A stretch of 64,000 bases of DNA from Bacteroides ihuae (GTDB lineage Bacteria > Bacteroidota > Bacteroidia > Bacteroidales > Bacteroidaceae), in the NCBI RefSeq assembly GCF_900104585.1, contig NZ_FNVX01000005.1:310001-374000 (forward strand), read 5' to 3'. Below, in pieces: positions 28,999 through 37,396 of this stretch. Made by a program: the position numbers and the translations under genes. The number at the start of each line of letters is the position of its first letter. The stretch's first letter is position 1. Under the pieces are notes generated by a model that did no database searches, was not told the DNA's origin, and was given only the letters and a program-made list of their open reading frames with translations.

Positions 28999-29580
28999 TT
29001 ACATCATTTTTTCTGCAATCTCTTTTCCGGCAGCTAATGCTTTAAGGTTAAGTTCTATAATTTCAGAGCCTTTACGTTCAAAAATCTCACGAATACTATC
29101 TTGTATCTTAGCATAATCTATTCCCAAGAAAGGTATTGTAGCTCCCAATAATACGATATTTGCTACTCGTGCAGAACCTACTTCTTTGGCCACTTCATCT
29201 ACGTTGAGTATTATTTTGTGAGGCAGCTTATTTATTTCCGCCATTACCCGTTCTTTGTCGGGATAGTTCGGAATGTTGATAAGAGGAGTCTCATTTGTAA
29301 CCATCCAGCCATCAACACTGAGATAGGGGAGGTACCTAAGCCCTTCCATTGGCTCAAGCGAAATGATCAGATCGCATTTACCCGATGGAATTAAATCAGA
29401 AGCGATGGGGCAGTCACTTATTCGCAAATTCGATTGCACATCGCCACCACGCTGACTCATACCGTGCACTTCCGCCTGTTTCATATGAAGCCCCTCTTTT
29501 AAGGCAGCTTTACCTATTACTGTGGCAATAGACAAGATACCTTGTCCACCTACGCCTGATAGTATAATATCCTTTTTCAT
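28999..29580 (-). CDS. iorB: Indolepyruvate oxidoreductase subunit beta
   Basis: 193 residues of the pyruvate ferredoxin oxidoreductase gamma-type fold. Seen: GVGGQGILSIATVIGKAAL and VHGMSQRGGDVQSNLR. With IorA it oxidatively decarboxylates aryl pyruvates from aromatic amino acids to aryl-acetyl-CoA. It begins three bases after iorA ends. Confidence 0.95.
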   Translation of the reverse strand: MKKDIILSGVGGQGILSIATVIGKAALKEGLHMKQAEVHGMSQRGGDVQSNLRISDCPIASDLIPSGKCDLIISLEPMEGLRYLPYLSVDGWMVTNETPLINIPNYPDKERVMAEINKLPHKIILNVDEVAKEVGSARVANIVLLGATIPFLGIDYAKIQDSIREIFERKGSEIIELNLKALAAGKEIAEKMM

Positions 29581-29583
29581 GGC

Positions 29584-31176
29584 TTATTTATTCCTTTTTT
29601 TGCGTGCTAATGTTTGTATACAATCTCTACGAGGGATAATTACAGAAACACCCTTGTAATCAATTTCCTCTCGTATCATTTGCTTCATCTCTTCGTAATT
29701 CTTCTTCAGTGGAACGATGATGCGGATGTGTTCAGGCTCTACTCCGAGGCCCGCACAAATAGCTTCCAAGCGTCCTGTACCGGCGGAATCCTGTCCTCCC
29801 GTCATTGCAGTCGTCTCGTTGTCAGATATGATGATGGTAACATTAGCCTTCTCATTAACACAGTCGAGCAATCCCGTCATACCCGAATGAGTAAAAGTAG
29901 AATCGCCGATAACAGCAACTGCCGGGTGGAGACCTCCATCAGAAGCTCCTTTGGCCATTGTGATAGAAGCTCCCATGTCTACACATGAGTCGATGGCATG
30001 AAAAGGAGCACTCGCTCCTAGTGTGTAGCAACCGATATCGCTAAATACTTTATGAGTAGGATATTCCTCTTTTAATACCTCCGTCAAAGTTGTGTACATA
30101 TCTCTATGACCACAACCTTCGCAAAGTGCAGGTGGTCGCATTTCTACGATGCCGGGTATTGTGAAGTACGATTTATTTTCTTTTCCTATGGCACGAGCCA
30201 CCGTATCAGGATTTAGCTCACCATCCTGAGATAAAGTTCCGTCCAGTCTTCCCTTTATCTTCAATCCCATGCCCAGATATCCTTTCAACTGCTTTTCTAC
30301 AAATGGTTGCCCATCTTCCAAGATTAGAATCTCGTCGCATACTTCAACCAATTGTTTCAACTGTTTTTTAGGCAATGGATACTGCCCGATCTTTAACACC
30401 GGATACTCACATCCTTCCGGATAGTTCTCCATCAAGTAGTTATATGCGATGCCACAGGCTATGATACCTGTTTTTTTGTTTGCCCCGTCAATGTATAAGT
30501 TATAGGGAGATTCTTCTGAAGCCTTTATAAATTCATCTTGTTTGGCAAGGAGCATTTTGTATCGTTTACGGGCATTCCCGGGGAGTAAGATGAATTGTCG
30601 CGGATCTTCTCCGAAAGAAATATTGTTTTGAGGCATTTGAGTTTTACGTTCCACACCAGAACGAGAATGTGCCAATCGCGTCACCATGCGTAATAGCAAC
30701 GGCTCTCCTGTTTTTTCAGAAAAGTCAAATCCGCTATACACCATGTCGTAAGCCTCTTGCTGATTACTTGGTTCAAACATCGGAATCAGTGAGAAATCCC
30801 CATAAAAGCGGCTGTCCTGTTCATTCTGTGAAGAATGCATGCTTGGATCATCCGCAGCAACCACAATCAGTCCCCCATTAACTCCCGTAACAGCTGAGTT
30901 AATAAAGCAATCAGCAGCCACATTCAGTCCAACATGCTTCATACAAACCAATGCCCTTTTACCCACAAATGACATTCCCAATGCCGCTTCCATAGCCGTT
31001 TTCTCATTAGCCGACCAACGGTTGTGTATATTCTTCTCTTTCGTAATAGAAGCACCCTGAATATATTCCGTAATCTCGGTAGAAGGAGTTCCGGGATACG
31101 CATATACGCCCGAAAGTCCCGCATCTAAAGCTGCTTGAGCGATAGCTTCATCTCCGAGTAAAAGTTGTTTGTTCAT
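29584..31176 (-). CDS. iorA: Indolepyruvate oxidoreductase subunit alpha, without ferredoxin domain
   Basis: 530 residues from the ATG at 31176 (MNKQLLLGDEAIAQAAL); an in-frame ATG eight codons upstream is less likely. Present are the pyrimidine-binding domain (GVYAYPGTPSTEI), the CoA-side GHRDM motif in CEGCGHRDMYT, and the TPP motif GDSTFTHSGMTGLL with NETTAMTGGQDSAGTG. Archaeal IorA continues into a C-terminal 2x[4Fe-4S] ferredoxin domain; here the protein ends at TLARKKRNK with no cysteine cluster, as in the shorter Bacteroides type. Confidence 0.93.
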   Translation of the reverse strand: MNKQLLLGDEAIAQAALDAGLSGVYAYPGTPSTEITEYIQGASITKEKNIHNRWSANEKTAMEAALGMSFVGKRALVCMKHVGLNVAADCFINSAVTGVNGGLIVVAADDPSMHSSQNEQDSRFYGDFSLIPMFEPSNQQEAYDMVYSGFDFSEKTGEPLLLRMVTRLAHSRSGVERKTQMPQNNISFGEDPRQFILLPGNARKRYKMLLAKQDEFIKASEESPYNLYIDGANKKTGIIACGIAYNYLMENYPEGCEYPVLKIGQYPLPKKQLKQLVEVCDEILILEDGQPFVEKQLKGYLGMGLKIKGRLDGTLSQDGELNPDTVARAIGKENKSYFTIPGIVEMRPPALCEGCGHRDMYTTLTEVLKEEYPTHKVFSDIGCYTLGASAPFHAIDSCVDMGASITMAKGASDGGLHPAVAVIGDSTFTHSGMTGLLDCVNEKANVTIIISDNETTAMTGGQDSAGTGRLEAICAGLGVEPEHIRIIVPLKKNYEEMKQMIREEIDYKGVSVIIPRRDCIQTLARKKRNK

Positions 31177-31236
31177 ATCGTTCTTTTTAGTGTTAATCAT
31201 GTATTAGTCGGTATCTATTTAAATAATCAGAGGCGA

Positions 31237-32274
31237 TTATTTAAATATTTTTCTTTTATTTAAGGCCTCCCAGTATTTGCGGGCATTTACCATGTGCTCA
31301 GCGTAATTGGATGCAAAGTTATGCGTACCCGAAAAATCCTCTTTGGCACACATATATATATAATTGTGTTTCACATAATTGAGCACACTATCAATACCCT
31401 TCACGGATGGTATTCGGATAGGGCCGGGAGGTAATCCGATATTCTTATAAGTATTGTAAGGTGAGTTAATGCTGAGGTATTCATTTTTGATCCGCCTCAA
31501 ACCAAAATCCTGCAAGGCAAATTTGATTGTAGGGTCTGCTTGCAGAGGCATTAATGCGTGAAATCGATTCAGATATAACCCTGCTACCATCGGCTTTTCA
31601 TTGTCGTTATTGGTTTCTTCTTCTACAATAGATGCAACAGTGGAAACTTCTTCAGGCGTTAACCCGATGGCTTTAGCTTTAGCTAGTCGATCTTTGTTCC
31701 AGAATTTAGCATGCTCTTTTTGCATCCGCTTGAAGAAGTCGTCCAAACTTATATCCCAATACACCTGATAAGTTTCAGGAATAAACAGACATATAATCGT
31801 TTCCTCTTTATAACCCATTTTAGCACAAAAGGTAGAATCTAAAAGCTTAGAAGCAACTTCCGTAGAGTCAATCATCAGTTGCTTTCCTATGTTGCGGGCT
31901 AATCTCTCCTTTGTTCGTACATTACCTATTGTCAGATTCAAAGGTGTTTGCCGCCCTCTTGCCATGCGTTTGAATACGTGGTACACATTATCTCCGGGTT
32001 TTATGAGATATCGTCCGGTATGTATGCTCTTTGAATAATCTTGATATTCAGCCATCCAGCGAAATCCACTTAAATTGCCCGGTAATCCTTTGTCTATCAC
32101 CTTGTTATAAATAGAGTCCAGCGTGTCGTCTCGATCAATATAGACGTAAACTTCTTTTTGCGGATGAAATTGTGAGGAAAAGAAATAGTAGTATACAGTG
32201 CCGATAGCTATAAAACCTGCAGCAAAGACGATGCCTGCGATTATTGATAACTTTTTCTTATTTTTCTTAATCAT
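31237..32274 (-). CDS. mltG: Endolytic transglycosylase MltG
   Basis: 345 residues. One N-terminal membrane helix (KKLSIIAGIVFAAGFIAIG), a LysM-like middle, then the YceG catalytic region: LFIPETYQVYW, ASIVEEET (catalytic Glu), and LPPGPIRIPS. MltG cuts nascent peptidoglycan strands and limits their length. Confidence 0.95.
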   Translation of the reverse strand: MIKKNKKKLSIIAGIVFAAGFIAIGTVYYYFFSSQFHPQKEVYVYIDRDDTLDSIYNKVIDKGLPGNLSGFRWMAEYQDYSKSIHTGRYLIKPGDNVYHVFKRMARGRQTPLNLTIGNVRTKERLARNIGKQLMIDSTEVASKLLDSTFCAKMGYKEETIICLFIPETYQVYWDISLDDFFKRMQKEHAKFWNKDRLAKAKAIGLTPEEVSTVASIVEEETNNDNEKPMVAGLYLNRFHALMPLQADPTIKFALQDFGLRRIKNEYLSINSPYNTYKNIGLPPGPIRIPSVKGIDSVLNYVKHNYIYMCAKEDFSGTHNFASNYAEHMVNARKYWEALNKRKIFK

Positions 32275-32382
32275 CGGATGAGTCTGTTGAATTTGCCGCC
32301 AAAGATATAAAGAAATAGGTGAATAGAATTAGTCGATGGACTAAAATCTTTATTAAATTTCTTGGAAGGGAATTTTGGAACA

Positions 32383-33219
32383 CTAATTCATGGGCCAGTG
32401 CGAGAACTCTATTTGTGATTCAATTTGCCTTTCGAGCTTATTGGGTAAATGAGAAAAGAAATCTAAACCGCTTATGCTTTCTATATTGTCAATCGTTATG
32501 CAATAACTTCTAAGGTTGGCTACAGAACGCTCATTCTTAAAGATAAAACCGATAGCTCTCGGAGTTGGGAAAGGCGATAGTATTATTTTAAAGAATCCTG
32601 TTGGAACAGTGATCGAGTTTCGTCCGATAGTTTTTGATTGCTTATCGACCAAAGGTCCACAAATAATGATAAGTACACTGTCTACTCTTGCCCAATCACG
32701 AATTTGGCTTTCCAGATCCTTCCATTTTCTCCGGTTTAGTTCCGGATGTTGAGGGCAAACGTTGCTAAAGTAGAACGATTCCTTCATTGCTACCTCATCC
32801 CATTTCATGTCTGCAGCCGGAGCCATATGCCCTTTGTCAAAACCGCTACGAGCATAGTCTTTGTTGCTGGCACTGCTCCCGTAAACGAAGGGATCACTCA
32901 TGAAACGATTATTCCTTTTTGCTTTACCGGTGAGTTCGGTTCTGGTAAGTTCATAAGAGACCCAGTTTGGTAGTTTCCACGATTTATTGTATGAAACAAT
33001 ATATCCTTTATGCCTTATAACTTGTTCTTCTCGGGAGGTTGTCGCATTGGGAATCTCTAAGTTTTGAAGATTTAGTTTGTTTAGAGTTGTGCCTTGATAG
33101 GTCTCTTGCCCGAATACAGGCAAATAGGAGAGAAAAAAGAGCTGAATCGCTATAAATAATATAGTAACAGTTTTAAGAGAGAGGTTTGTTGCTTTATAAG
33201 GAAGTTCCTGAGGCTGCAT
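32383..33219 (-). CDS. DNA/RNA non-specific endonuclease, exported
   Basis: 278 residues of the beta-beta-alpha-metal nuclease family (Serratia NucA type). The DRGH motif is present as DKGH (128-131, catalytic His131), followed by the metal-site Asn162 in PQHPELNRRKW. A signal peptide (about residues 14-38, ending VFGQ) indicates export, so the role may be nutrient scavenging or DNA degradation outside the cytoplasm. The only good start is two bases after the tRNA-Thr 3' end, so the gene has no room for its own promoter between them. Confidence 0.88.
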   Translation of the reverse strand: MQPQELPYKATNLSLKTVTILFIAIQLFFLSYLPVFGQETYQGTTLNKLNLQNLEIPNATTSREEQVIRHKGYIVSYNKSWKLPNWVSYELTRTELTGKAKRNNRFMSDPFVYGSSASNKDYARSGFDKGHMAPAADMKWDEVAMKESFYFSNVCPQHPELNRRKWKDLESQIRDWARVDSVLIIICGPLVDKQSKTIGRNSITVPTGFFKIILSPFPTPRAIGFIFKNERSVANLRSYCITIDNIESISGLDFFSHLPNKLERQIESQIEFSHWPMN

Positions 33220-33220
33220 G

Positions 33221-33262
33221 AGCCGGTAGCCGGACTTGAACCGGCGACCTACGCGTTACGAA
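33221..33262 (-). other. 3' fragment of tRNA-Thr(CGU): left attachment site of the prophage
   Basis: On the minus strand these 42 bases read as the anticodon-loop-to-3'-end part of a tRNA: ...TTCGTAA, the 3' anticodon stem CGCGT, a variable loop, the T arm GCCGG-TTCAAGT-CCGGC and the acceptor TACCGGC. The 5' half (expected acceptor GCCGGTA and anticodon stem ACGCG) is missing; sequence diverges in the anticodon loop at 33263. This is the trace left when a tyrosine recombinase integrates inside a tRNA gene. The complete tRNA should be at the far end of the element, outside the window. Confidence 0.8.
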
Positions 33263-33286
33263 TGCCCTAAAGGGAATTCGGTAACG
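33254..33286. repeat. Inverted repeat spanning the attachment junction
   Basis: CGTTACGAAT (33254-33263) is mirrored by ATTCGGTAACG (33276-33286) with one extra base, enclosing the palindrome CCCTAAAGGG. The left arm is tRNA sequence and the right arm prophage sequence, as expected for core-type recombinase arms at a crossover. Confidence 0.55.
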
Positions 33287-33337
33287 TGCAGTGTATTAGG
33301 TGGTTACTACTCATTTTCATGTTCTCGAAGATTCGTT

Positions 33338-33622
33338 TTAGTAAATTGGGGTCAAGCTTCCATTTGTTATATGTCCAATATTTTCTAGTACTTCATCAAT
33401 GAAGATCGAGCGGTAAGCGGGGCAATCAATCACCCCCTTATGTTTTGCTTCCCGGTAGACCTTGGCGAAAAGCCTGGCTTTTTCCTCTTCCGTCTCCGGC
33501 ACTTCTTTAATCACCGTAGTGAGAAACTTGCAACCCCATCCTTTGCAGGTAGGAGTGAGGGAACAGTATGCTTCATCGGTACGGTTCTTGTTACACTGTG
33601 ATATGCTATTTATCATCTTCAT
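33338..33622 (-). CDS. Small cysteine-containing phage protein, unknown
   Basis: 94 residues with four cysteines (CNKN, YCSLTPTCKGWGC) in the first third and a charged helical C-terminal half. Its start overlaps the end of the ORF6N gene by 17 bases, so the two are probably translated together. No family recognised. Nearest gene to the attachment site. Confidence 0.55.
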   Translation of the reverse strand: MKMINSISQCNKNRTDEAYCSLTPTCKGWGCKFLTTVIKEVPETEEEKARLFAKVYREAKHKGVIDCPAYRSIFIDEVLENIGHITNGSLTPIY

Positions 33623-34232
33623 AAGTTTTAAATCCTATTGGCTTACGTGGCGGCTTCTTCTTATCATCTTTCTGCTTCGCCGCTAATTGTGAAAGAGCAA
33701 GGTAGATATCATCAAGTTCCTTTCGATAATCTTCGCTAAGGTCATTAATGGCTTCCATTGTTTCTTTTCCAAGGCGTTCAATCATTTTAAAGGCTTTTGG
33801 CCCCTGTTGCTCTAGTTCCAATATTCTATTGCGAAGCTCTTTCATTTCATCAGTATTAGCTTCGCTGCTTAATACGTATTGTCTTACGCTGACGAATGCA
33901 CGCATGATGGCAATGTTTACCTTAATAGCGATGTTTGATCTTAGAACGGATGAAAGCATCGCTACACCTTGTTCGGTAAAGGCAAAAGGCGAGTAAGCAC
34001 TGAAATTGTATTGGGGTGTGCCATTTTGGAATACCCTACTGGATATCAGATCATTAGCCTCTTTTTTTGTTAACTCAAACATGAAATCTTCTGGGAAGCG
34101 TTCAATATTTCGCCTTACAGCTCTTTTGAGTAAACTGGTTTCTGTTCCATAGAGTTTTGCCAAGTCAAAGTCAAGCATTACTTTGCATCCTCTAATCTCG
34201 TATATCTTGTTTTGTATGACAGCTATTTCCAT
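33606..34232 (-). CDS. ORF6N-domain protein (phage antirepressor-like)
   Basis: 208 residues. The N-terminal ORF6N/KilA-N-type DNA-binding domain is clear: IRGCKVMLDFDLAKLYGTET, then RNIERFPEDFMFELT and FTEQGVAMLSSVLRS. A coiled coil follows (about 120-190) with a basic tail. Such proteins occur in temperate phages as antirepressors or regulators. Expressed leftward with the lysogeny block. Confidence 0.85.
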   Translation of the reverse strand: MEIAVIQNKIYEIRGCKVMLDFDLAKLYGTETSLLKRAVRRNIERFPEDFMFELTKKEANDLISSRVFQNGTPQYNFSAYSPFAFTEQGVAMLSSVLRSNIAIKVNIAIMRAFVSVRQYVLSSEANTDEMKELRNRILELEQQGPKAFKMIERLGKETMEAINDLSEDYRKELDDIYLALSQLAAKQKDDKKKPPRKPIGFKTYEDDK

Positions 34233-34238
34233 TGTATT

Positions 34239-34754
34239 TTATTCAGCCTCATTACTAGTGTGCACTATTTCAGTAATATCTTTGTCAAAATAGTAATTTG
34301 CTTTTTCTATAATTTTGGCACCTAAGCTGTTATTACCTCTGCACGTGAATTTTGTATACCATCCACTAAATTGGCGTTTGAAGTTTTTCTTCCCAATCTC
34401 TATTTTGCTTTTTGTATCACCGATTAGTTGTTCGATCACTGGTATGCTATCAGTCATTTCTCTACATCTTGTTTTGCCATAAATATCTGGGTACCCTGAG
34501 TTGACCTCTAAATTTATTTTTTTTATCTCAAGGTCACTTTCGATTTTGCTTAAAGAATCATATTCGGAGGTCGAGAAGTAAGTCGTAAATGTTGAATCAG
34601 GCTTCGATATTTCTACAAACTCATAGCTGGACCAGTCTTTCATGGTTTTCTTCAAACTCTCTTCAATGAGCTTTTTAGCTTTATCTTCTTTGGATGGTGA
34701 ACATGCTGTTGAGGTGATTGCACCTACAGCTAGAAACAATAGAATCTTTTTCAT
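34239..34754 (-). CDS. Small lipoprotein, unknown
   Basis: 171 residues. Signal with lipobox STAC, Cys18, then an entirely helical charged protein with a repeated Lys/Glu/Asp pattern. Located six bases upstream of the ORF6N gene and 64 bases downstream of the nuclease-like gene on the same strand. A lipoprotein expressed from the prophage repressor region could be a lysogenic-conversion or superinfection-exclusion factor; this is inference from position only. Confidence 0.6.
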   Translation of the reverse strand: MKKILLFLAVGAITSTACSPSKEDKAKKLIEESLKKTMKDWSSYEFVEISKPDSTFTTYFSTSEYDSLSKIESDLEIKKINLEVNSGYPDIYGKTRCREMTDSIPVIEQLIGDTKSKIEIGKKNFKRQFSGWYTKFTCRGNNSLGAKIIEKANYYFDKDITEIVHTSNEAE

Positions 34755-34818
34755 GTTTTGTAATTGATATAATGGGGCGCTTGGTTTTAGCCCCCATTTT
34801 ACTATTTATCTTTAACTA

Positions 34819-35898
34819 TTATTCGTTGCTCTCTTTCTTTTCGTACATGTTAATTGCCTTAAAATAATCTTCAGAATATTTATATAAATCATCAAGACTT
34901 TCGATAAGATGTTTGACGTCTTTTTTGTTCTCATCAATAGTTGCTACATATTTGTTTGATGAGTTAAAATACATTCGGCAAATGCACTTTCTATTGTTGT
35001 CGTCTAGGAGAATAGAGAAATATGTTTGAGCGTCTCTATGTACAATTCTAGATACTTCAATTTTTTCTCTGCAAATGGACTTGACTATCCTGTATGCTTC
35101 TAGTTCTTCTTCGGTAGTTACAATTTTGTTGTCGCTATTTTTATCTTCAGGACTGGCCTCAATTTCTTTTGGAGCTTCGACTGCTTCTTCAGTTTTTAAT
35201 GCTGTTTTTAGTCTTTCAGAAATAAGATCGCTTATATAGCTACTTATTGATTTTCTTGTAAGCACAGTGAATTGTTCTAGTAACTTTGCTGTTATGCTAC
35301 TGTCATAAACTTGTTTAGCGAAGAATTTAACAAATTCAGGTGTTGGATTAGCAAACTCTTTTGCAATAATCATTTTTAGTTCGCTTGTGTATTTTAACTC
35401 ACTGGCTGAGCTTAAGATGTTTTCAATATCAAAATAAGACTTATGGAACTTTTTAAGCTCTTCAATTTGCGAATCTTTCACATCAGTAATGTCAACCTCC
35501 AAGAAGGGTTTTTCATCCATTTTATTAGGTTCCATAAGATCAGTATAAAACCGATAGATAATGCCATTGGTGAGCAGTCCAAATTTAGCTTTTGATACAT
35601 TGAAATAGCGCAATAATTGATTGTCGTGTAGATTTAAGTCTTGTGCCCAATGCTTGCACTCAATCAGTAATATTGGCTCACCGTCTTTCATAATGGCATA
35701 ATCAATCTTTTCGCCTTTTTTCATACCGATGTCACAAGTCATTTCGGGAACTACTTCAAGGGGGTTGAAAACATCATAGCCTAGCGTATTAATGAAAGGC
35801 ATGATAAAAGCATTCTTGGTTGCTTCTTCGGTACAGATGTTATCTTTGAGCTTTTCAACTCTTTCCGCAAACTGTTTAATCGCATCTTTAAAGTCCAT
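34819..35898 (-). CDS. HsdR_N / PD-(D/E)XK nuclease-domain protein
   Basis: 359 residues. The N-terminal 170 residues look like the type I restriction R-subunit N-terminal domain used as a stand-alone module: ATKNAFIMPFINTLGYDVFNP, Asp66 in GEKIDYAIM, and Glu80/Lys82 in LLIECKHW form the PD-(D/E)XK triad. There is no helicase part. After a linker rich in Glu/Ala (about 240-260), a C-terminal domain ends in SLDDLYKYSEDYFKAINMYEKK. It starts five bases after the ion-channel gene, so the two form an operon. Possible role: nucleic-acid cleavage in phage exclusion; unproven. Confidence 0.8.
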   Translation of the reverse strand: MDFKDAIKQFAERVEKLKDNICTEEATKNAFIMPFINTLGYDVFNPLEVVPEMTCDIGMKKGEKIDYAIMKDGEPILLIECKHWAQDLNLHDNQLLRYFNVSKAKFGLLTNGIIYRFYTDLMEPNKMDEKPFLEVDITDVKDSQIEELKKFHKSYFDIENILSSASELKYTSELKMIIAKEFANPTPEFVKFFAKQVYDSSITAKLLEQFTVLTRKSISSYISDLISERLKTALKTEEAVEAPKEIEASPEDKNSDNKIVTTEEELEAYRIVKSICREKIEVSRIVHRDAQTYFSILLDDNNRKCICRMYFNSSNKYVATIDENKKDVKHLIESLDDLYKYSEDYFKAINMYEKKESNE

Positions 35899-35903
35899 AG
35901 TTA

Positions 35904-36545
35904 TTATTTTTTGTTATTAAAAAAGATTTCAGCTAAGTATGCTGTGAATGATCCAAGTAATGTCATACCTGATATGGCTAGTAATGCGGCTATGATTTTC
36001 CCATACACAGAGATTGGAGGGCTACAGTAGTCCATACCTAATATGGTATATATTGTCCACCAGAAAGCATCTTGGGCATTATTTATTTCTCCTATGCCTT
36101 TCTCGAAGGTTAAGATAAGCAGTGATGATGCAATAACTAACAGGATAGAGAATAAAATCACCGATTTGAAGATGCCTTCTCCTTTATTTTTGAATGTCTG
36201 ATTTAGAATTCTATTTATTGATTTTGCAGCTTTGATTACTCTAAAGACGCGAATAATTTTAGCTACTCGTCCAAATCTTAGTATTCCAATATTGGGTATA
36301 CTAGCCAATAAATCTATAATACCAAATTTAAGAAAATGTAGTTTTTGTGGCGCTTTGATGAAGCTAATTAGAAAATCGATGATGAAGATCACACAAATGC
36401 TTGTGTCTATCATCCATAATAGCTCTTTCATCTCTTCAGACATTGGCATAAAGAGTTCAAGAGTCATTACGCATAATACGTAAAGGGATAGTACGAAAAT
36501 TATAATTTCAAAGAATGAAATTTTATTGTTGTTTGATACAGCCAT
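35904..36545 (-). CDS. Voltage-gated-type ion channel subunit with altered selectivity filter
   Basis: 213 residues with six membrane segments of the VIC superfamily. The S4 voltage sensor is textbook: basic residues every third position (Arg90, Arg93, Lys96, Arg99, Arg102, Lys105, Lys108). The pore helix (AQDAFWWTIYT) is followed by ILGMDYCSP where potassium channels have TVGYGD, so the tyrosine is Met171 and one filter glycine is absent. S6 (IIAALLAISGMTLLGSFTAYLAEIF) is normal. Potassium selectivity is therefore doubtful. First gene of a two-gene unit with the PD-(D/E)XK protein. Confidence 0.82.
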   Translation of the reverse strand: MAVSNNNKISFFEIIIFVLSLYVLCVMTLELFMPMSEEMKELLWMIDTSICVIFIIDFLISFIKAPQKLHFLKFGIIDLLASIPNIGILRFGRVAKIIRVFRVIKAAKSINRILNQTFKNKGEGIFKSVILFSILLVIASSLLILTFEKGIGEINNAQDAFWWTIYTILGMDYCSPPISVYGKIIAALLAISGMTLLGSFTAYLAEIFFNNKK

Positions 36546-36614
36546 TTCCCTATAGTCTTTTCATGTATCTATGTACTTTAAGTATGATCTTCATAGTGTT
36601 ATTCGTTAGCCTTT

Positions 36615-36665
36615 TTATATGTTGATGGCTTTGAGATCGTCTTCAGGATATGTGTATAAAAAATA
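36615..36665 (-). pseudogene. C-terminal relic of a second HsdR_N-type gene
   Basis: Read on the minus strand, the last codons before a TAA encode FLYTYPEDDLKAINI. This closely matches the C-terminus of the protein at 34819-35898 (DLYKYSEDYFKAINM). Nothing upstream of it remains because the repressor stop codon lies at 36677. It looks like the tail of an earlier or duplicated copy left behind by recombination. Confidence 0.55.
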
Positions 36666-36676
36666 AGGTCTTGATA

Positions 36677-37390
36677 TTATTGATTCCTTTGCATTTTTAC
36701 TACATTGAATAGCATCTTAACGTCTACTAAATTCAACTCTCTATCTTTATATAAGGGGTTAAGGGAATGAATTGTGATAATCCCTTTTTCCACATCATGA
36801 TCTATGATCTTCTTGATTAGCACGCCGTCAGTCTTGTGTACTATTACAAAAGCATTCCATTTATTAATGTGTAATTTGCTCTTCCAGTATTCCTGAGCGA
36901 TATCCCGGCAAAGCACAATGTCGCCTTCTTCAAAGCTATATTTGCTTCCGTCGTCCATTGAATCTCCTTTTACTTCAAAGCAGATGTATTGGCCTTGATA
37001 TTCTCGATCTACGGGGAATGGGACTGTTGGCAGTGCGCCTATATATTCTGGATCTGAGTATCCACATAGATACCCAGCGTATGCATATTGATTCACGAGT
37101 GGTACGTTCATTATTGTGCCGAACTCAAAGAGCACGGCTTCGTTCTTGATAGTTTGTGTTTGAGGTGAATTGTTTAGCATTTCACCTTCTCCTGTTAATA
37201 GCCAAGTTTTTTCTATTTCTGGAAAAGCGCTGGCTATCTTTCCTGCAAGTGCATTACTGATATTTTTTATTTTTCCTTTTTGTATATCATATAAGCTTTG
37301 AACAGTTTTGATTCCAATACTTTCTGCAAATTTCTTCGCAGACATATTGGAATACTTTAATAATTCAGCTATTCTTTCGCTTGTTTCCAT
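36677..37390 (-). CDS. Phage repressor, HTH plus S24 peptidase domain
   Basis: 237 residues. An XRE-type helix-turn-helix (SAKKFAESIGIKTVQSLYDIQKGK, about 17-40) is joined to a LexA/CI-type C-terminal domain with catalytic Ser144 (KGDSMDDG) and Lys186 (VIVHKTDG). A possible Ala105-Gly106 cleavage site lies in QYAYAGYL. This is the likely maintenance repressor of the prophage, inactivated by RecA-stimulated self-cleavage. It is transcribed away from the early genes across the operator region at 37397-37519. Confidence 0.9.
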   Translation of the reverse strand: METSERIAELLKYSNMSAKKFAESIGIKTVQSLYDIQKGKIKNISNALAGKIASAFPEIEKTWLLTGEGEMLNNSPQTQTIKNEAVLFEFGTIMNVPLVNQYAYAGYLCGYSDPEYIGALPTVPFPVDREYQGQYICFEVKGDSMDDGSKYSFEEGDIVLCRDIAQEYWKSKLHINKWNAFVIVHKTDGVLIKKIIDHDVEKGIITIHSLNPLYKDRELNLVDVKMLFNVVKMQRNQ

Positions 37391-37396
37391 CTAAAA

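Noticed and set aside
33221..33300. Complete tRNA gene at the prophage edge
   Set aside because: No matching 5' acceptor (GCCGGTA) or D arm lies at the right distance; only the 3' part from the anticodon loop is present.
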